Positions 14,254 to 23,215 are shown, counted from the first letter of the stretch. The stretch is 23,477 nt of DNA from an uncultured bacterium (GCA_947365485.1 CANAXK010000003.1:1-23477); one strand, 5' to 3'. The notes: generated from the sequence alone by a model not told the origin. Numbers and translations: made by a program.

Positions 14254-14606
14254 CAGAGCCACCTCAACATTTTCCTGTTAACAGCAAAGAAAAGACCCAG
14301 AAGCAAAAGCGCCACAAATATGAACGCTTCAACTATTGCAAACAAGCCAAGAGAGTTTACAGATGCTGCAAACGGGAAGAGAAAGATTGTTTCGATATCG
14401 AATATCAGAAAGAGCACCGCGTAGTTAAAGTACTTAACGTCAAAGAGGATTCGCGCGTCGGACAACGGTTGCAGCCCGCATTCGTAGGTCGTATCTTTGA
14501 CAGCGCATTTTTTCTTGTACTGGCAAATAAACCCTGCTGCCATCATCAATAGCGCAAAAAGCGTCGAAAGTATTAAAAATACTGATAAACAAACGAGTTC
14601 TTTCAA
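14253..14606 (-). CDS. nuoA: NADH-quinone oxidoreductase-like subunit A, first gene of the operon
   Basis: 117 residues, three membrane helices. [20 protein letters not shown] and the following [15 protein letters not shown] are the standard NuoA signatures. The start is TTG at 14606: an in-frame TAA lies six bases upstream and no ATG fits, while AGAGGG sits seven bases before it. As the first gene it should set entry of ribosomes into the operon. I could not resolve a convincing promoter in the 80-base divergent gap shared with the TPR gene. Confidence 0.95.
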   Translation of the reverse strand: MKELVCLSVFLILSTLFALLMMAAGFICQYKKKCAVKDTTYECGLQPLSDARILFDVKYFNYAVLFLIFDIETIFLFPFAASVNSLGLFAIVEAFIFVALLLLGLFFAVNRKMLRWL

Positions 14607-14625
14607 CTGTTAACCCTCTGTTAAT

Positions 14626-14654
14626 TATTCTACTAAAAAATTCTCTGATATAAT
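14626..14654 (+). promoter_or_regulatory. Extended -10 promoter of the TPR protein gene
   Basis: TGA directly before a perfect TATAAT (14649-14654) makes an extended -10; the -35 (TATTCT, 14626-14631) is poor, as is common with extended -10 promoters. Transcription would start near 14661, giving a leader of about 26 bases without a visible Shine-Dalgarno. Confidence 0.55.
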
Positions 14655-14686
14655 AGATATTATTATGGAATATTAAGTTAATTTGT

Positions 14687-15343
14687 ATGAGACAACTGTT
14701 TAAAATTTTTTTGACAATTTTGATAACTCTGGTTTTCTCCTCCTCAGCCCACTCGGCACTGAAAGGCAACCTTGAATACCAGATTCCGATTGATTACACC
14801 AAACTCAATCAGGAGGAACTCGAATCAAAAGCAGGGTTCTACTACAATCTCGCGCTCAAAACAGCCTCCGGCAAGGTTAACGAAGAAATGACAGCAGCCC
14901 TAAACCTCTACACAATTCTTAACAACAAATGTCCTGACAACCTCAACTACGCGGTGCGGCTCGGGGTTTTGCAGGACTTATGCGGGCTGGATAAATACGC
15001 CAAAGGAAATTTCTACAAGGCAATGGGAATAGACCCCTCATCTCCTGAGCCTTACTTCTGTTTTGGCGAGTTCTACTACCGCAGGAATCTTTACAAGAAG
15101 GCCTTAAGGATGTATCGCGAGGCATACAAGCGCGGTTACACGCGCCATTATGAGACAGCCTACAAGTTGGGCGATATTTACGAGAAGTTTGGCGACACAG
15201 AAGCTGCCCTAAAGTATTTAAAATTAGCCTCCGAGCTTAGTCCAAACAGCCTATTGGACAGCAAAATCAGGCGTGTAGAGGCTGTGCATAATAGCAACAG
15301 GGAGTATTATTCGAACACGAGGATTCATCTTATTGAAAGATAG
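14687..15343 (+). CDS. Secreted tetratricopeptide-repeat protein
   Basis: 218 residues. Residues 1-23 are a Sec signal peptide (basic start, hydrophobic ILITLVF core, likely cleavage after AHS). From about residue 70 to 205 there are paired amphipathic helices with TPR spacing: the NYAVRLGVLQDL, PYFCFGEFYYRRNLYKKALR and AYKLGDIYEKFGDTEAALKY helices each carry the small-residue and aromatic positions of TPRs. There are about three to four repeats. It is probably a periplasmic scaffold. It is divergent from nuoA and convergent with the giant flagellin (13 bases between stops); there is no direct functional link. It has no lipobox and no catalytic motif. Confidence 0.78.
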   Translation: MRQLFKIFLTILITLVFSSSAHSALKGNLEYQIPIDYTKLNQEELESKAGFYYNLALKTASGKVNEEMTAALNLYTILNNKCPDNLNYAVRLGVLQDLCGLDKYAKGNFYKAMGIDPSSPEPYFCFGEFYYRRNLYKKALRMYREAYKRGYTRHYETAYKLGDIYEKFGDTEAALKYLKLASELSPNSLLDSKIRRVEAVHNSNREYYSNTRIHLIER

Positions 15344-15356
15344 GTCAGGCTATGTT

Positions 15357-18300
15357 TTACGGTAGCAGTCCCAGAATCCTTTCTGCGTAAAGATTTTTTG
15401 CAGATGAGCTCAGAACCATGGTTGACTGTTGCAGGATAAGATTTGCGATGTATTTTGAGCTTACATCAGCAACATCAGCGTCTTTGAGTGTGGATTTTGA
15501 TGAGAGCACGTTATAGCTCTGAATGGCGTTCGCTTCTATTGCGGAGCTTAGTCTGTTGTATTGAGCCCCGATTAAAGTTATTTTGGAATTAATTGCAGAA
15601 ATCGACTTGTCGACTTTTTTCAGGGCATGTTGAGTAAGTTGCTGGGATGAGACCTTGAACTTCAGCATGCCGGTCAAATAGCCGGTGTTAACCTCGATTA
15701 CAGAAGCCTTGTCTGAATGAATCCCCGCCTGAATATTTTTCGGGCTCACGCTTTTAATGAGCTTGTCGCAATTGTTCAGGTAAGTATCCTCGCCCATATT
15801 GAGAACCGTTGTCTTGCAGTTGTTGCCGTTAACTATTGTGCCAACAGAAGAAGAATCAACCACAACATAGGCATCACCTTCTGAAAGGTTGATTTTGTTA
15901 TCCAAACCCTCTACAGAGATTTCGTAATTCCCGTTAGCGCAGTCCACAGTGTTGTTATCTCCGACAAGTTCAAACGTTGTCTCAATCGTATCAGCAAGTG
16001 TGACCTGGTTGTTTGAGCCCTCAAGCACAAGGTTAACTGCATCGTTCTCAACTGTCTCAAGGTGGATATCATCAGCAGTGATTGTCACGTCGTTTCCGGA
16101 CTGGGCGTATGAAACAAGATTGTCTTTAGACGAAGTTATCAGGTACTTGTTTTCACCATGGAGCAGGGTTACCTGTCCGTCCTCGAGGAGTGAAAAACTT
16201 CCGGTCTTAGAAGCCATGTTAATTGTGTGAATATTTGAGAGCTCTGATTTTTCGCTGTACTGGTGGAAAGTGTCGTCACCTGATGCGTTATAATAAGTGT
16301 TGCTAACTCCCTTATTTATAATCACATCGTCCCCACTTCCGGTCTGAATGTTTTTGTTGTTGCTTCCTTTAACGACTATATTGTCAGCCCCGTCTCCTGC
16401 GTCAATCAGGCCTTCGGAATTTGAACCCGCAACCTCAATCGTGTCGTCACCAGCGCCCGCGTCAACCGTGTAGCCGGCATCGTTAGTTGAGTTAAGAATG
16501 ATTACATCGTTTCCTGCTTCGCCGTAAACATTGTTGTTGGCAGAAGAAATAGTAATAATATCATCTCCGTCATTCCCCCTCACAGTATTATCAGAGCCTG
16601 TCTGCACGGTTATGATATCAGAAGAGCTGCCGCCGTTTATGTTATTCGAGTTCCCGTTTACGACCACCACGTTAGAATCGTTTGACCCGTTCAATGTGTT
16701 GTTGTTACCGGTTATTTTTATGTTCTTAGTGCCAGCGGTTCCTGAAATTGTATTGTTATTGCCTTCAATCACAAGGCTGTCGTTTCCTTGTTTAAGCAAA
16801 ATTGTGTTATCGTTGCCCAGAATCCTCAGGTTATCAAGCTGGTTGTTTGCAGTATCAATAATTGCTTTTGAGACTTCTAACATCAGACAGCCATTCTTAT
16901 CCAGCCTGTAGTTTGCAGCCTGATTTTCCGCGGATGTTATTTTATAAAACTTCCCGTTAATATTGATAGAAGTCTCAACACCGGCTTGAAGATTCAGCAC
17001 CCCGTTTTTGTTGTTGAGGTTAAAGACTTCAAACTCCTGATTGGTGTTGCAGGAGCCGTTCTGCGAAACTGTAATCGTGTCGTTCCCGTCACCGCCTTTA
17101 ACCACAGCAGAATTGTTCGTGTTGTTTATTGTAACCCTGTCGTCGCCTGTTCCTGCGTCGATTGCGTTGTTCTGGCCGTTGGAGATGATAATATCGTTAT
17201 CAGCCCCGCCCTGAATCTGCGCGTTGTTGGAGCCGGTTACTGTAATAACGTCGTCATCGTCTCCGCCGGAGATTACGCCAGCATTGTTTGAAGAATTGAC
17301 GTTGATTGTGTCGTCTCCGCTTCCGCCAAGAATCGAGTGTGAAGCATCAACCGTGCCGTTCAAAACTATGGTATCGTTTCCGGCCTCGCCGTCAACGTTA
17401 TTATTGTTGCCTTTGACATCAAAATAGTCTGCGCCGGAGCCGCCTTTTATCTGGGTGTTGTTTGAGCCTTCAACAATTATTATGTCGTTGTCTGCACCGC
17501 CAGTGATTTCCCCTGTGTTGCCGGAAGAGTTAACCGTGATTCTGTCTTGCCCGCTCCCGCCGGTAATAGTGTGGTTGGTGTCAATTATTCCGTTTACGGT
17601 AATATTATCATCGCCAGCTCCGCCGTCAATATCATTGTTGGAAGAGTTCATCACAATGGTGTCGTTGCCGTTCCCACCGTTAATCACGTTTCCGCTTCCG
17701 GTTTGCACGGTAATAATATCGTTGTTAGCACCTCCGGTGACGTTGTTTGAATTACCGTCGACATTGACCGTGTTAACTCCGCTTGAGCCTGAAAAATTGT
17801 TGTTATTACCAGTTATGTTAACATTCTTGTTACCTCTTATGCCGGATACTGTATTGTTATTACCTTCAATTATCAGGTTGTCATTTCCATCATTGAGCTG
17901 TACAGTGTTTTCACTGCCCACTATTTTCAGGTTATCGACCTGGTTGTTGAGAGAGGTGACAATTGCTTTTGAAATCGCAAAAGTCAGATAGTCAGAGCTG
18001 TCAAGTGTGTAGCTTACGGTCTGGTTTTCCTGTGAAACGATTGTGTAAGTCTTGCCGCCAATATTCACGGTTGTGCTCACTCCGGCTTGAAGTCCGAGTG
18101 TTCCGGTTTTGTTGCTGATATTGAATATTTCAAAGTTTGAGTTAACAATGCTCGCATTGCTTGAAATGTTCAGAGTGTCAGAGCCCGCGCCTCCGTAGAT
18201 TTGACTTGAGTGTCCGGAAGAGTTTACCGTAATATTATCGTCGCCATCTCCGCCGGTTATAGTGTATCCTGTTCCAAGAGTGCCGTTCACAACAATATTA

Positions 18301-21300
18301 TCTCTGCCTTCACCGCCGTCAATATTGTTATTGTTTCCGTCCATCTGGATATAGTCATCACCAGCTCCGCCTCTGATATCTGTGTTATTAGAGCCTTTAA
18401 TTATAATCCTGTCATTCCCGTCCCCGCCGGTGATTGTTCCGCTGCTGTTTGAGCCGTCAACATTTATGGTATCATCCCCTGCCCCGCCGGTAATGGTATG
18501 TCCGGCAACAATCCCGACTTTCAGGTTGATAATGTCATCGCCGTCTCCTGCATCAACATCAACATAATTTGAACTGACGTTTATTATATCATTCATATCA
18601 CCGGATTTGATTGAAATATTTGTACCGCCGGACACAGTAATATTATCTTCCTGACCATCGCCTGCTATGATTTCAATATTATTTCCGCCGAAAGTGATTG
18701 CTTTTGTTGTAGGATTAAAATTATAGTTCAAAGAAGTTACGGTGCCGGTTTTATTATTGACAGTATAAGTATAGCCTCCCAGAGTAATGACTTGAGAGCC
18801 GTCTCCAGAAATAGAAATAGTTGCAGCATTTGGAAATCTGTTGTCTATTGTTTCGCCTGGTGCGGTTTCGCTTGTTTTGTACTCTTCAATACTAAGGTTA
18901 TAGAATTTTGAAGGGTCAGCAGCAATGATTGTGTCTCTATCATCCCCGCCGTCAAGCATTGTTGCAGAGCCACCATCTTTGACTATAAACGTATCATCAC
19001 CTTCATATCCTAGAACAGAACCCACCGCAGCATTGATTTCAAAAGTATCATTACCTGCATGACCACTGATATTTAAAGAGTTTGTTGCATTAATAATAAT
19101 GGTGTCATCGCCTTCATTACCATTGATTGTGGTTGCAGTATTGTTGTTTTTGTTTCCTTTATACGCCTCAACAATAATTGTATCGTCTCCGGCTCCGCCA
19201 TGAAGATTGTTGTAGCGTCCGTGTGAAACAATTCTGTCGTTACCGGCTTGACCATAAATATTATTTACATAAGAAGCAGCATCAGCATAAATTGTCATAT
19301 CGTCGTCGCCAGTACCGCCACGAGCTTCAATTCCGTATCCGTTTATTACAATTGTGTCATTATCTGCCCCGCCGGTTAAATTCACATACTTTGCAGTTGA
19401 GGTTGTCTCAATATAGTCTTCGCCCGCACCTGTGTTGTAGTACAGAAATTTATTTCTTGCGCCTGCGCTATTAGAACCGTCTGTAATAATAAGTCTGTCG
19501 TTCCCGTCTCCTGTATCAACATTACCGCGGCAAATTGAGCTTTCCACATAGTCATCCCCGTCTCCGAGGTTGACGTTTCCAAAAGAGCCAACAAGTTTTA
19601 CCCTGTCTTCCTGACCGGATTTTGCCGTAATATTAAGGGTTTCGCCATCTTGCAAATACCCAAGTGTAGAATCATAATAAGCGTCACCGTTTTTAACCCC
19701 TGTAAAGGTGATAATATCGTTCGCGCTATCGTAGCTGTAGGACAAAGTTCCGGTTTTGTCCATTGTGTTTTCAATAGTGTAGGTTTTTCCGCCGAGTGTA
19801 ATCTCAATGCTCTCGCCTGCAAGAATCCGCAAGCTTCCGCTATCAGGAAGAATAGACGCATTACCCGGAAGCTTTACCTGCGCGGTGTTAGAAGCGTTGT
19901 CAACAACAGTTGTTGATGCCTGCAAAGAATGGTTAACAACAGCGTCGGTTCCGTTTACGGTGACAGTGTTATTACCGCTGTTTGAGTAAACATAATCACC
20001 CTTGCCATTGAGTTCAACATTGTTATCACCTGTCCCGAGAAAAACATTGTCGTTGCTTCCGTTAACAGTAACGTCGTTTGAGCCGTTACCTGTTGTGATA
20101 TTAGAAGATGAGCCCGAAGCAACAATTGTGTTGTTGCCGCTTCCGGAGTTTATTTGTACACCTGAAGCAGATATGCCGGTTGTAATGTAATCGTTTCCAT
20201 CGCCGCTTTGAACTACAGAGTGAGAACCGTTTACCGTAATATTATCATCTCCACTTCCGGAATCGATATTAGCGCTTGTACCTGTAACAGTGATAGTGTC
20301 CATTCCGCTTCCGGTTGTAACGGTTACATAGTTTCCATCAACATTAACCGTATTGTTTCCGTTTCCTGTTGTGACATTAGAAGAAGACCCTAAGACCGTA
20401 ATTGTGTTGTTACCGCCTCCGGCTGTAATCTGCGCTCCTGAAAGGTTTGACACAATTGTATTATCACCGTCACCCGAATCCACCGTTGAACCAGTTGCAG
20501 TAGAGGATATTGAAATATAGTCGTTACCAAGTCCCGTTTGAACAATAGCGTTTGTGCCGTTAACAATAATCGAGTCGGCTCCGTCTCCGGAATCCACGTT
20601 AGCGTTTGAACCGTTTATCGTAATCTTATCGGCTCCCGCGCCTGACTGAACATGCGAGTTTGTACCTGCAATAGTAATCGTATCTGTTCCGCTTCCGGTT
20701 GTAACAGTAACAGAGTCACCGCCAACATTAACCGTGTTATTGCCGTTACCCGTTGTAACAGTTGAAGAGGAGCCAGTAACAGTGATTATATTATTACCCG
20801 CGCCGGTTGTTATACTAGAGGATGTTCCTGTTGAAAGTATGCTATTCGCGCCGTCACCCACAGTGATATTAGCGTTATTCAGGTTGGATACAATTCTGTT
20901 ATTATCAGAGCCGGAATCAACAGTTGTGCCGGTTGCAGAGGCAGCGATTGAGATAAAGTCATCACCTGCGCCGGAGTGGATATTTGCGTTTTCTCCACTC
21001 ACCAGAATCCTGTCTGCACCGGCTCCAGAGGAAACATCGGCGTTTGTGCCTGTAACAGTTATTGTGTCAGTCCCACTTCCTGTTCTTACTGTGACATAAT
21101 TTCCGCCAACATTCACTGTATTATTGCCGTTTCCGGTTTGAACTATAGAATTTGAGCCGGAGACTGTAATATTATTATTCCCGTCGCCTGTTGTGATTTT
21201 AGCGTTATTAAGGTCAGAGATTATCCTGTTGTTTCCATCGCCAGAATTTACAGTTGAGCCTGTTGCAGACGCAGCAATTGAAATAAAGTCAGCGCCCGCA

Positions 21301-23144
21301 CCACTCTGGATATTGGCATTTGTACCGGTCACCGTAATAGAATCGGTTCCGCTTCCGGTTGTAACAGTAGCATAGTTTCCGGCAACACTAACTGTATTAT
21401 TTCCGTTACCTGTAGTTAAGGTCGTCCCGGTTGCTCCGATAAGAACCGAGTTTGAGCCTTCACCCGTTGTAAGTATTGCGGAGGAACCGGTTGAAATAAT
21501 AGTATTATTTCCGTCTCCGGAATTTATTTCAGCGTTTGTCGCGGTCGTAGAAGTCGAAATATAGTCATTTCCCAGCCCCGATTTAATATTAGCATTAGCA
21601 CCAAAAACAGTGATTTTGTCATCACCAGCGCCCGAGTCAACAAGTGCATGAGCTCCGTTGACAATAATATTATCGTTTCCGCTTCCTGAATTAACATTAG
21701 CATTTGAGCCTGCAACAGTAATCGTATCTGCGCCAGAGCCAGTATTTACAGTTGCGCTGTTACCGTTAATTGTGACTGTGTTATTCCCGTTTCCGGTTGT
21801 CAATATTGAGTTATCGCCGTTTATCGTAACAATATTATTTCTGCTGCTGCTCGTATTTATTATCGCGTCGTTTCCGTTAGACACAACAGTTGAGAGCCCG
21901 AGGCTGTCGGTATACGTATTATTAAGTCCGTCTAGAACCACCGAGTTAACCTGTGCAGCAGTGGTGGTTACATTCAGGCCATCACCTCTCAGGTTCAGGG
22001 CTGAATTTTTGATGGTTGACACAAAGGAAGTTGCGTTATTAATAAGGTAGTTGTTTCCGTTTGCAGACAGGTTCAAATCAAAGTTATTAAGAACATTCAC
22101 TGTATTAGAAGCGCCGGTTTGTGTAATTGTGCTTCCCGTTGAGTTAACATTAACAACATTGTTTCCGCCGGATGTGATTATCTCGGCTCCAATATTAGCA
22201 GTCACTGTGTTGTCGCCAGCTGTCAGGTAGACTCTGACATCAGAGCCGGAGTTTACAACAACATTGTCGTTCATATCGCCGGTTCTGGCTTCTATTCTGC
22301 CGGTGCCGTTGATTATAAGGTTGTCCGTCTGTGAGTTTGCGGAGGTTATTGAATAGCTTTCGCCATCAATACTAAGAGTGTTGGTTGAAGCGTCAAAATT
22401 ATAGGAAATATCACTTTTTTGTTTTAAAAGGTTTTTAATAGTATAAGTAAAATCATTAACTTTAAGTGTATAAGTCGCGTTTGCATTAAGTGAAATAACG
22501 CCCTCAAGAGGAGTTTCTTCCACAGGCTCATCAGGAGTTTCGTTGCTTAAAAGTGTAATATTTTCGTCGAGGCTTTCTTCGATTATTCTTGACATGCGGC
22601 TGTAGGTAGTAGCATCGTTTGGCGCATCAGGATTAGCAAGTTCGCTTACTTTTGTCACTACGCCGTTCAGTTGTTCAAGGCTTCCATTTCCTGATACTTT
22701 GTAGCTGGAATCTTTATTGAGTTGGTATGTTTCCTGAAGCAAATCCAATCCGTTATACTGGGCGGAGGTTTGCAGGGATTCGATTTGAGAGATGCAGCTA
22801 TCGATTTCTGTCTGGATTATTTCAAGGGTTTTGTCGTCATAGATAGAGTTGCTTGCAGCGAGTGCGAGTTGTTTAATTCTGTCGAGGTTACCCATAATCT
22901 CGCTCAACACGCCTTCTGTAGTGGAAAGCATATCAATTCCCTGCGCAATATTATCCTGAGCAACATCAAGAGAGCTCAATTCGGTTTCCATCTTAGTGAT
23001 AATAGAATAATTCGCAGCATTATCGCTTGCCGAATTGACTTTAAAACCAGTTGAGAGTCTGTTAATGCATTCCGCAATATTATTTGTTGTTCTATTTAGT
23101 ATACTATTTAATTCAAGTTGGATTTTGTCATCACAAGATAACAT
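15357..23144 (-). CDS. Giant flagellin with a ~2,300-residue RTX-like beta-roll insertion
   Basis: 2595 residues, about five times a normal flagellin. Residues 1-140 are a clear flagellin N-terminal D0/D1 domain: INRLSTGFKVNSASDNAA (27-44), the AQDNIAQGIDMLSTTEGVL helix and QYNGLDLL (129-136). Residues ~2470-2595 are the matching C-terminal domain, ending AERILGLLP as flagellins do. Both ends needed for export and polymerisation are thus present. Between them lie beta-roll repeats: an 18-residue repeat block (430-1080) with 'SGxGxDxIxV' turns, then blocks (1188-1400, 1509-1660, 1745-2030, 2112-2300) with classic GGxGxDxI calcium-binding RTX nonapeptides. These are separated by six copies of a ~70-residue 'GKxYxI...NQxDNLxIxG' cassette. 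There are nine cysteines, which is unusual for a flagellin. Export should be by the flagellar type III machine; no RTX-type C-terminal secretion signal is present. The ribosome site (AAGGG, 13 bases away) is weak. Confidence 0.9.
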   Translation of the reverse strand: MLSCDDKIQLELNSILNRTTNNIAECINRLSTGFKVNSASDNAANYSIITKMETELSSLDVAQDNIAQGIDMLSTTEGVLSEIMGNLDRIKQLALAASNSIYDDKTLEIIQTEIDSCISQIESLQTSAQYNGLDLLQETYQLNKDSSYKVSGNGSLEQLNGVVTKVSELANPDAPNDATTYSRMSRIIEESLDENITLLSNETPDEPVEETPLEGVISLNANATYTLKVNDFTYTIKNLLKQKSDISYNFDASTNTLSIDGESYSITSANSQTDNLIINGTGRIEARTGDMNDNVVVNSGSDVRVYLTAGDNTVTANIGAEIITSGGNNVVNVNSTGSTITQTGASNTVNVLNNFDLNLSANGNNYLINNATSFVSTIKNSALNLRGDGLNVTTTAAQVNSVVLDGLNNTYTDSLGLSTVVSNGNDAIINTSSSRNNIVTINGDNSILTTGNGNNTVTINGNSATVNTGSGADTITVAGSNANVNSGSGNDNIIVNGAHALVDSGAGDDKITVFGANANIKSGLGNDYISTSTTATNAEINSGDGNNTIISTGSSAILTTGEGSNSVLIGATGTTLTTGNGNNTVSVAGNYATVTTGSGTDSITVTGTNANIQSGAGADFISIAASATGSTVNSGDGNNRIISDLNNAKITTGDGNNNITVSGSNSIVQTGNGNNTVNVGGNYVTVRTGSGTDTITVTGTNADVSSGAGADRILVSGENANIHSGAGDDFISIAASATGTTVDSGSDNNRIVSNLNNANITVGDGANSILSTGTSSSITTGAGNNIITVTGSSSTVTTGNGNNTVNVGGDSVTVTTGSGTDTITIAGTNSHVQSGAGADKITINGSNANVDSGDGADSIIVNGTNAIVQTGLGNDYISISSTATGSTVDSGDGDNTIVSNLSGAQITAGGGNNTITVLGSSSNVTTGNGNNTVNVDGNYVTVTTGSGMDTITVTGTSANIDSGSGDDNITVNGSHSVVQSGDGNDYITTGISASGVQINSGSGNNTIVASGSSSNITTGNGSNDVTVNGSNDNVFLGTGDNNVELNGKGDYVYSNSGNNTVTVNGTDAVVNHSLQASTTVVDNASNTAQVKLPGNASILPDSGSLRILAGESIEITLGGKTYTIENTMDKTGTLSYSYDSANDIITFTGVKNGDAYYDSTLGYLQDGETLNITAKSGQEDRVKLVGSFGNVNLGDGDDYVESSICRGNVDTGDGNDRLIITDGSNSAGARNKFLYYNTGAGEDYIETTSTAKYVNLTGGADNDTIVINGYGIEARGGTGDDDMTIYADAASYVNNIYGQAGNDRIVSHGRYNNLHGGAGDDTIIVEAYKGNKNNNTATTINGNEGDDTIIINATNSLNISGHAGNDTFEINAAVGSVLGYEGDDTFIVKDGGSATMLDGGDDRDTIIAADPSKFYNLSIEEYKTSETAPGETIDNRFPNAATISISGDGSQVITLGGYTYTVNNKTGTVTSLNYNFNPTTKAITFGGNNIEIIAGDGQEDNITVSGGTNISIKSGDMNDIINVSSNYVDVDAGDGDDIINLKVGIVAGHTITGGAGDDTINVDGSNSSGTITGGDGNDRIIIKGSNNTDIRGGAGDDYIQMDGNNNNIDGGEGRDNIVVNGTLGTGYTITGGDGDDNITVNSSGHSSQIYGGAGSDTLNISSNASIVNSNFEIFNISNKTGTLGLQAGVSTTVNIGGKTYTIVSQENQTVSYTLDSSDYLTFAISKAIVTSLNNQVDNLKIVGSENTVQLNDGNDNLIIEGNNNTVSGIRGNKNVNITGNNNNFSGSSGVNTVNVDGNSNNVTGGANNDIITVQTGSGNVINGGNGNDTIVMNSSNNDIDGGAGDDNITVNGIIDTNHTITGGSGQDRITVNSSGNTGEITGGADNDIIIVEGSNNTQIKGGSGADYFDVKGNNNNVDGEAGNDTIVLNGTVDASHSILGGSGDDTINVNSSNNAGVISGGDDDDVITVTGSNNAQIQGGADNDIIISNGQNNAIDAGTGDDRVTINNTNNSAVVKGGDGNDTITVSQNGSCNTNQEFEVFNLNNKNGVLNLQAGVETSININGKFYKITSAENQAANYRLDKNGCLMLEVSKAIIDTANNQLDNLRILGNDNTILLKQGNDSLVIEGNNNTISGTAGTKNIKITGNNNTLNGSNDSNVVVVNGNSNNINGGSSSDIITVQTGSDNTVRGNDGDDIITISSANNNVYGEAGNDVIILNSTNDAGYTVDAGAGDDTIEVAGSNSEGLIDAGDGADNIVVKGSNNKNIQTGSGDDVIINKGVSNTYYNASGDDTFHQYSEKSELSNIHTINMASKTGSFSLLEDGQVTLLHGENKYLITSSKDNLVSYAQSGNDVTITADDIHLETVENDAVNLVLEGSNNQVTLADTIETTFELVGDNNTVDCANGNYEISVEGLDNKINLSEGDAYVVVDSSSVGTIVNGNNCKTTVLNMGEDTYLNNCDKLIKSVSPKNIQAGIHSDKASVIEVNTGYLTGMLKFKVSSQQLTQHALKKVDKSISAINSKITLIGAQYNRLSSAIEANAIQSYNVLSSKSTLKDADVADVSSKYIANLILQQSTMVLSSSAKNLYAERILGLLP
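16245..18134 (-). repeat. ~366-residue internal duplication in the giant flagellin
   Basis: Residues 1671-2036 and 2037-2300 share the same order of parts. Each opens with FEIFN/FEVFN, then NLQAGV-like, GKxYxI, SKAI, NQxDNLxI, IEGNNNT, KNxxITGNNN, VNGNSNN and DIITVQTGS, then RTX repeats. Landmarks are offset by 366-367 residues, pointing to a tandem duplication of about 1.1 kb with later divergence and loss of some repeats in the second copy. Confidence 0.8.
18165..19583 (-). repeat. Canonical RTX nonapeptide blocks of the giant flagellin
   Basis: Residues ~1188-1400 and ~1509-1660 contain runs of GGxGxDxI nonapeptides, for example GGAGDDTI at 1553-1560, GGDGNDRI at 1573-1580 and GGAGDDYI at 1592-1599, about 19-20 residues apart. 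This is the calcium-binding beta-roll motif of RTX proteins, one calcium half-turn per rung. Confidence 0.85.
19905..21857 (-). repeat. 18-residue beta-solenoid block with 128/92-residue higher-order repeat
   Basis: Residues 430-1080 are built of 18-residue (54-base) rungs of the form 'TTGNGNNTVxVxGxxxxV', about 35 rungs. GNGNNTV-type anchors fall at residues 451, 579, 671, 799, 927 and 1019, spacings of 128, 92, 128, 128 and 92. Each higher-order unit contains one 20-residue rung (YISxxxxATGxxxxSGDGNN) and six or four 18-residue rungs, which gives exactly 128 or 92. Confidence 0.88.
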
Positions 23145-23186
23145 AACGAATCATATGCCCTTAAAAAACGAACTTCCTATATAATC

Positions 23187-23215
23187 ATTATATATAAAAG
23201 TATTAAGATTTACTA
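23187..23215 (-). promoter_or_regulatory. Possible promoter of the giant flagellin
   Basis: On the minus strand a perfect TATAAT (23187-23192) lies 17 bases after a poor -35 (TAGTAA, 23210-23215) in very AT-rich sequence. Start would be near 23180. I looked for the flagellar sigma28 pattern (TAAA...GCCGATAA) and did not find it. Confidence 0.3.

Noticed and set aside
14254..14262. GTG start for nuoB at 14262
   Set aside because: The GTG is part of the Shine-Dalgarno (GAGGTGG) of the ATG at 14253, which overlaps the nuoA stop.
14607..14686. A defined promoter for the nuo operon in the divergent gap
   Set aside because: Several AT-rich -10 look-alikes occur (for example TAGAAT) but none has a convincing -35 at proper spacing.
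19905..21857. Regular 54-base DNA periodicity that might suggest a CRISPR array or satellite
   Set aside because: The period is that of an 18-residue protein repeat in an unbroken frame. Units are imperfect and there are no unique spacers.
15949..22050. Many plus-strand open frames of 60-180 codons across the flagellin gene
   Set aside because: They are shadows created by the low-complexity repeat coding on the minus strand; they have no ribosome sites and their composition mirrors the repeat.
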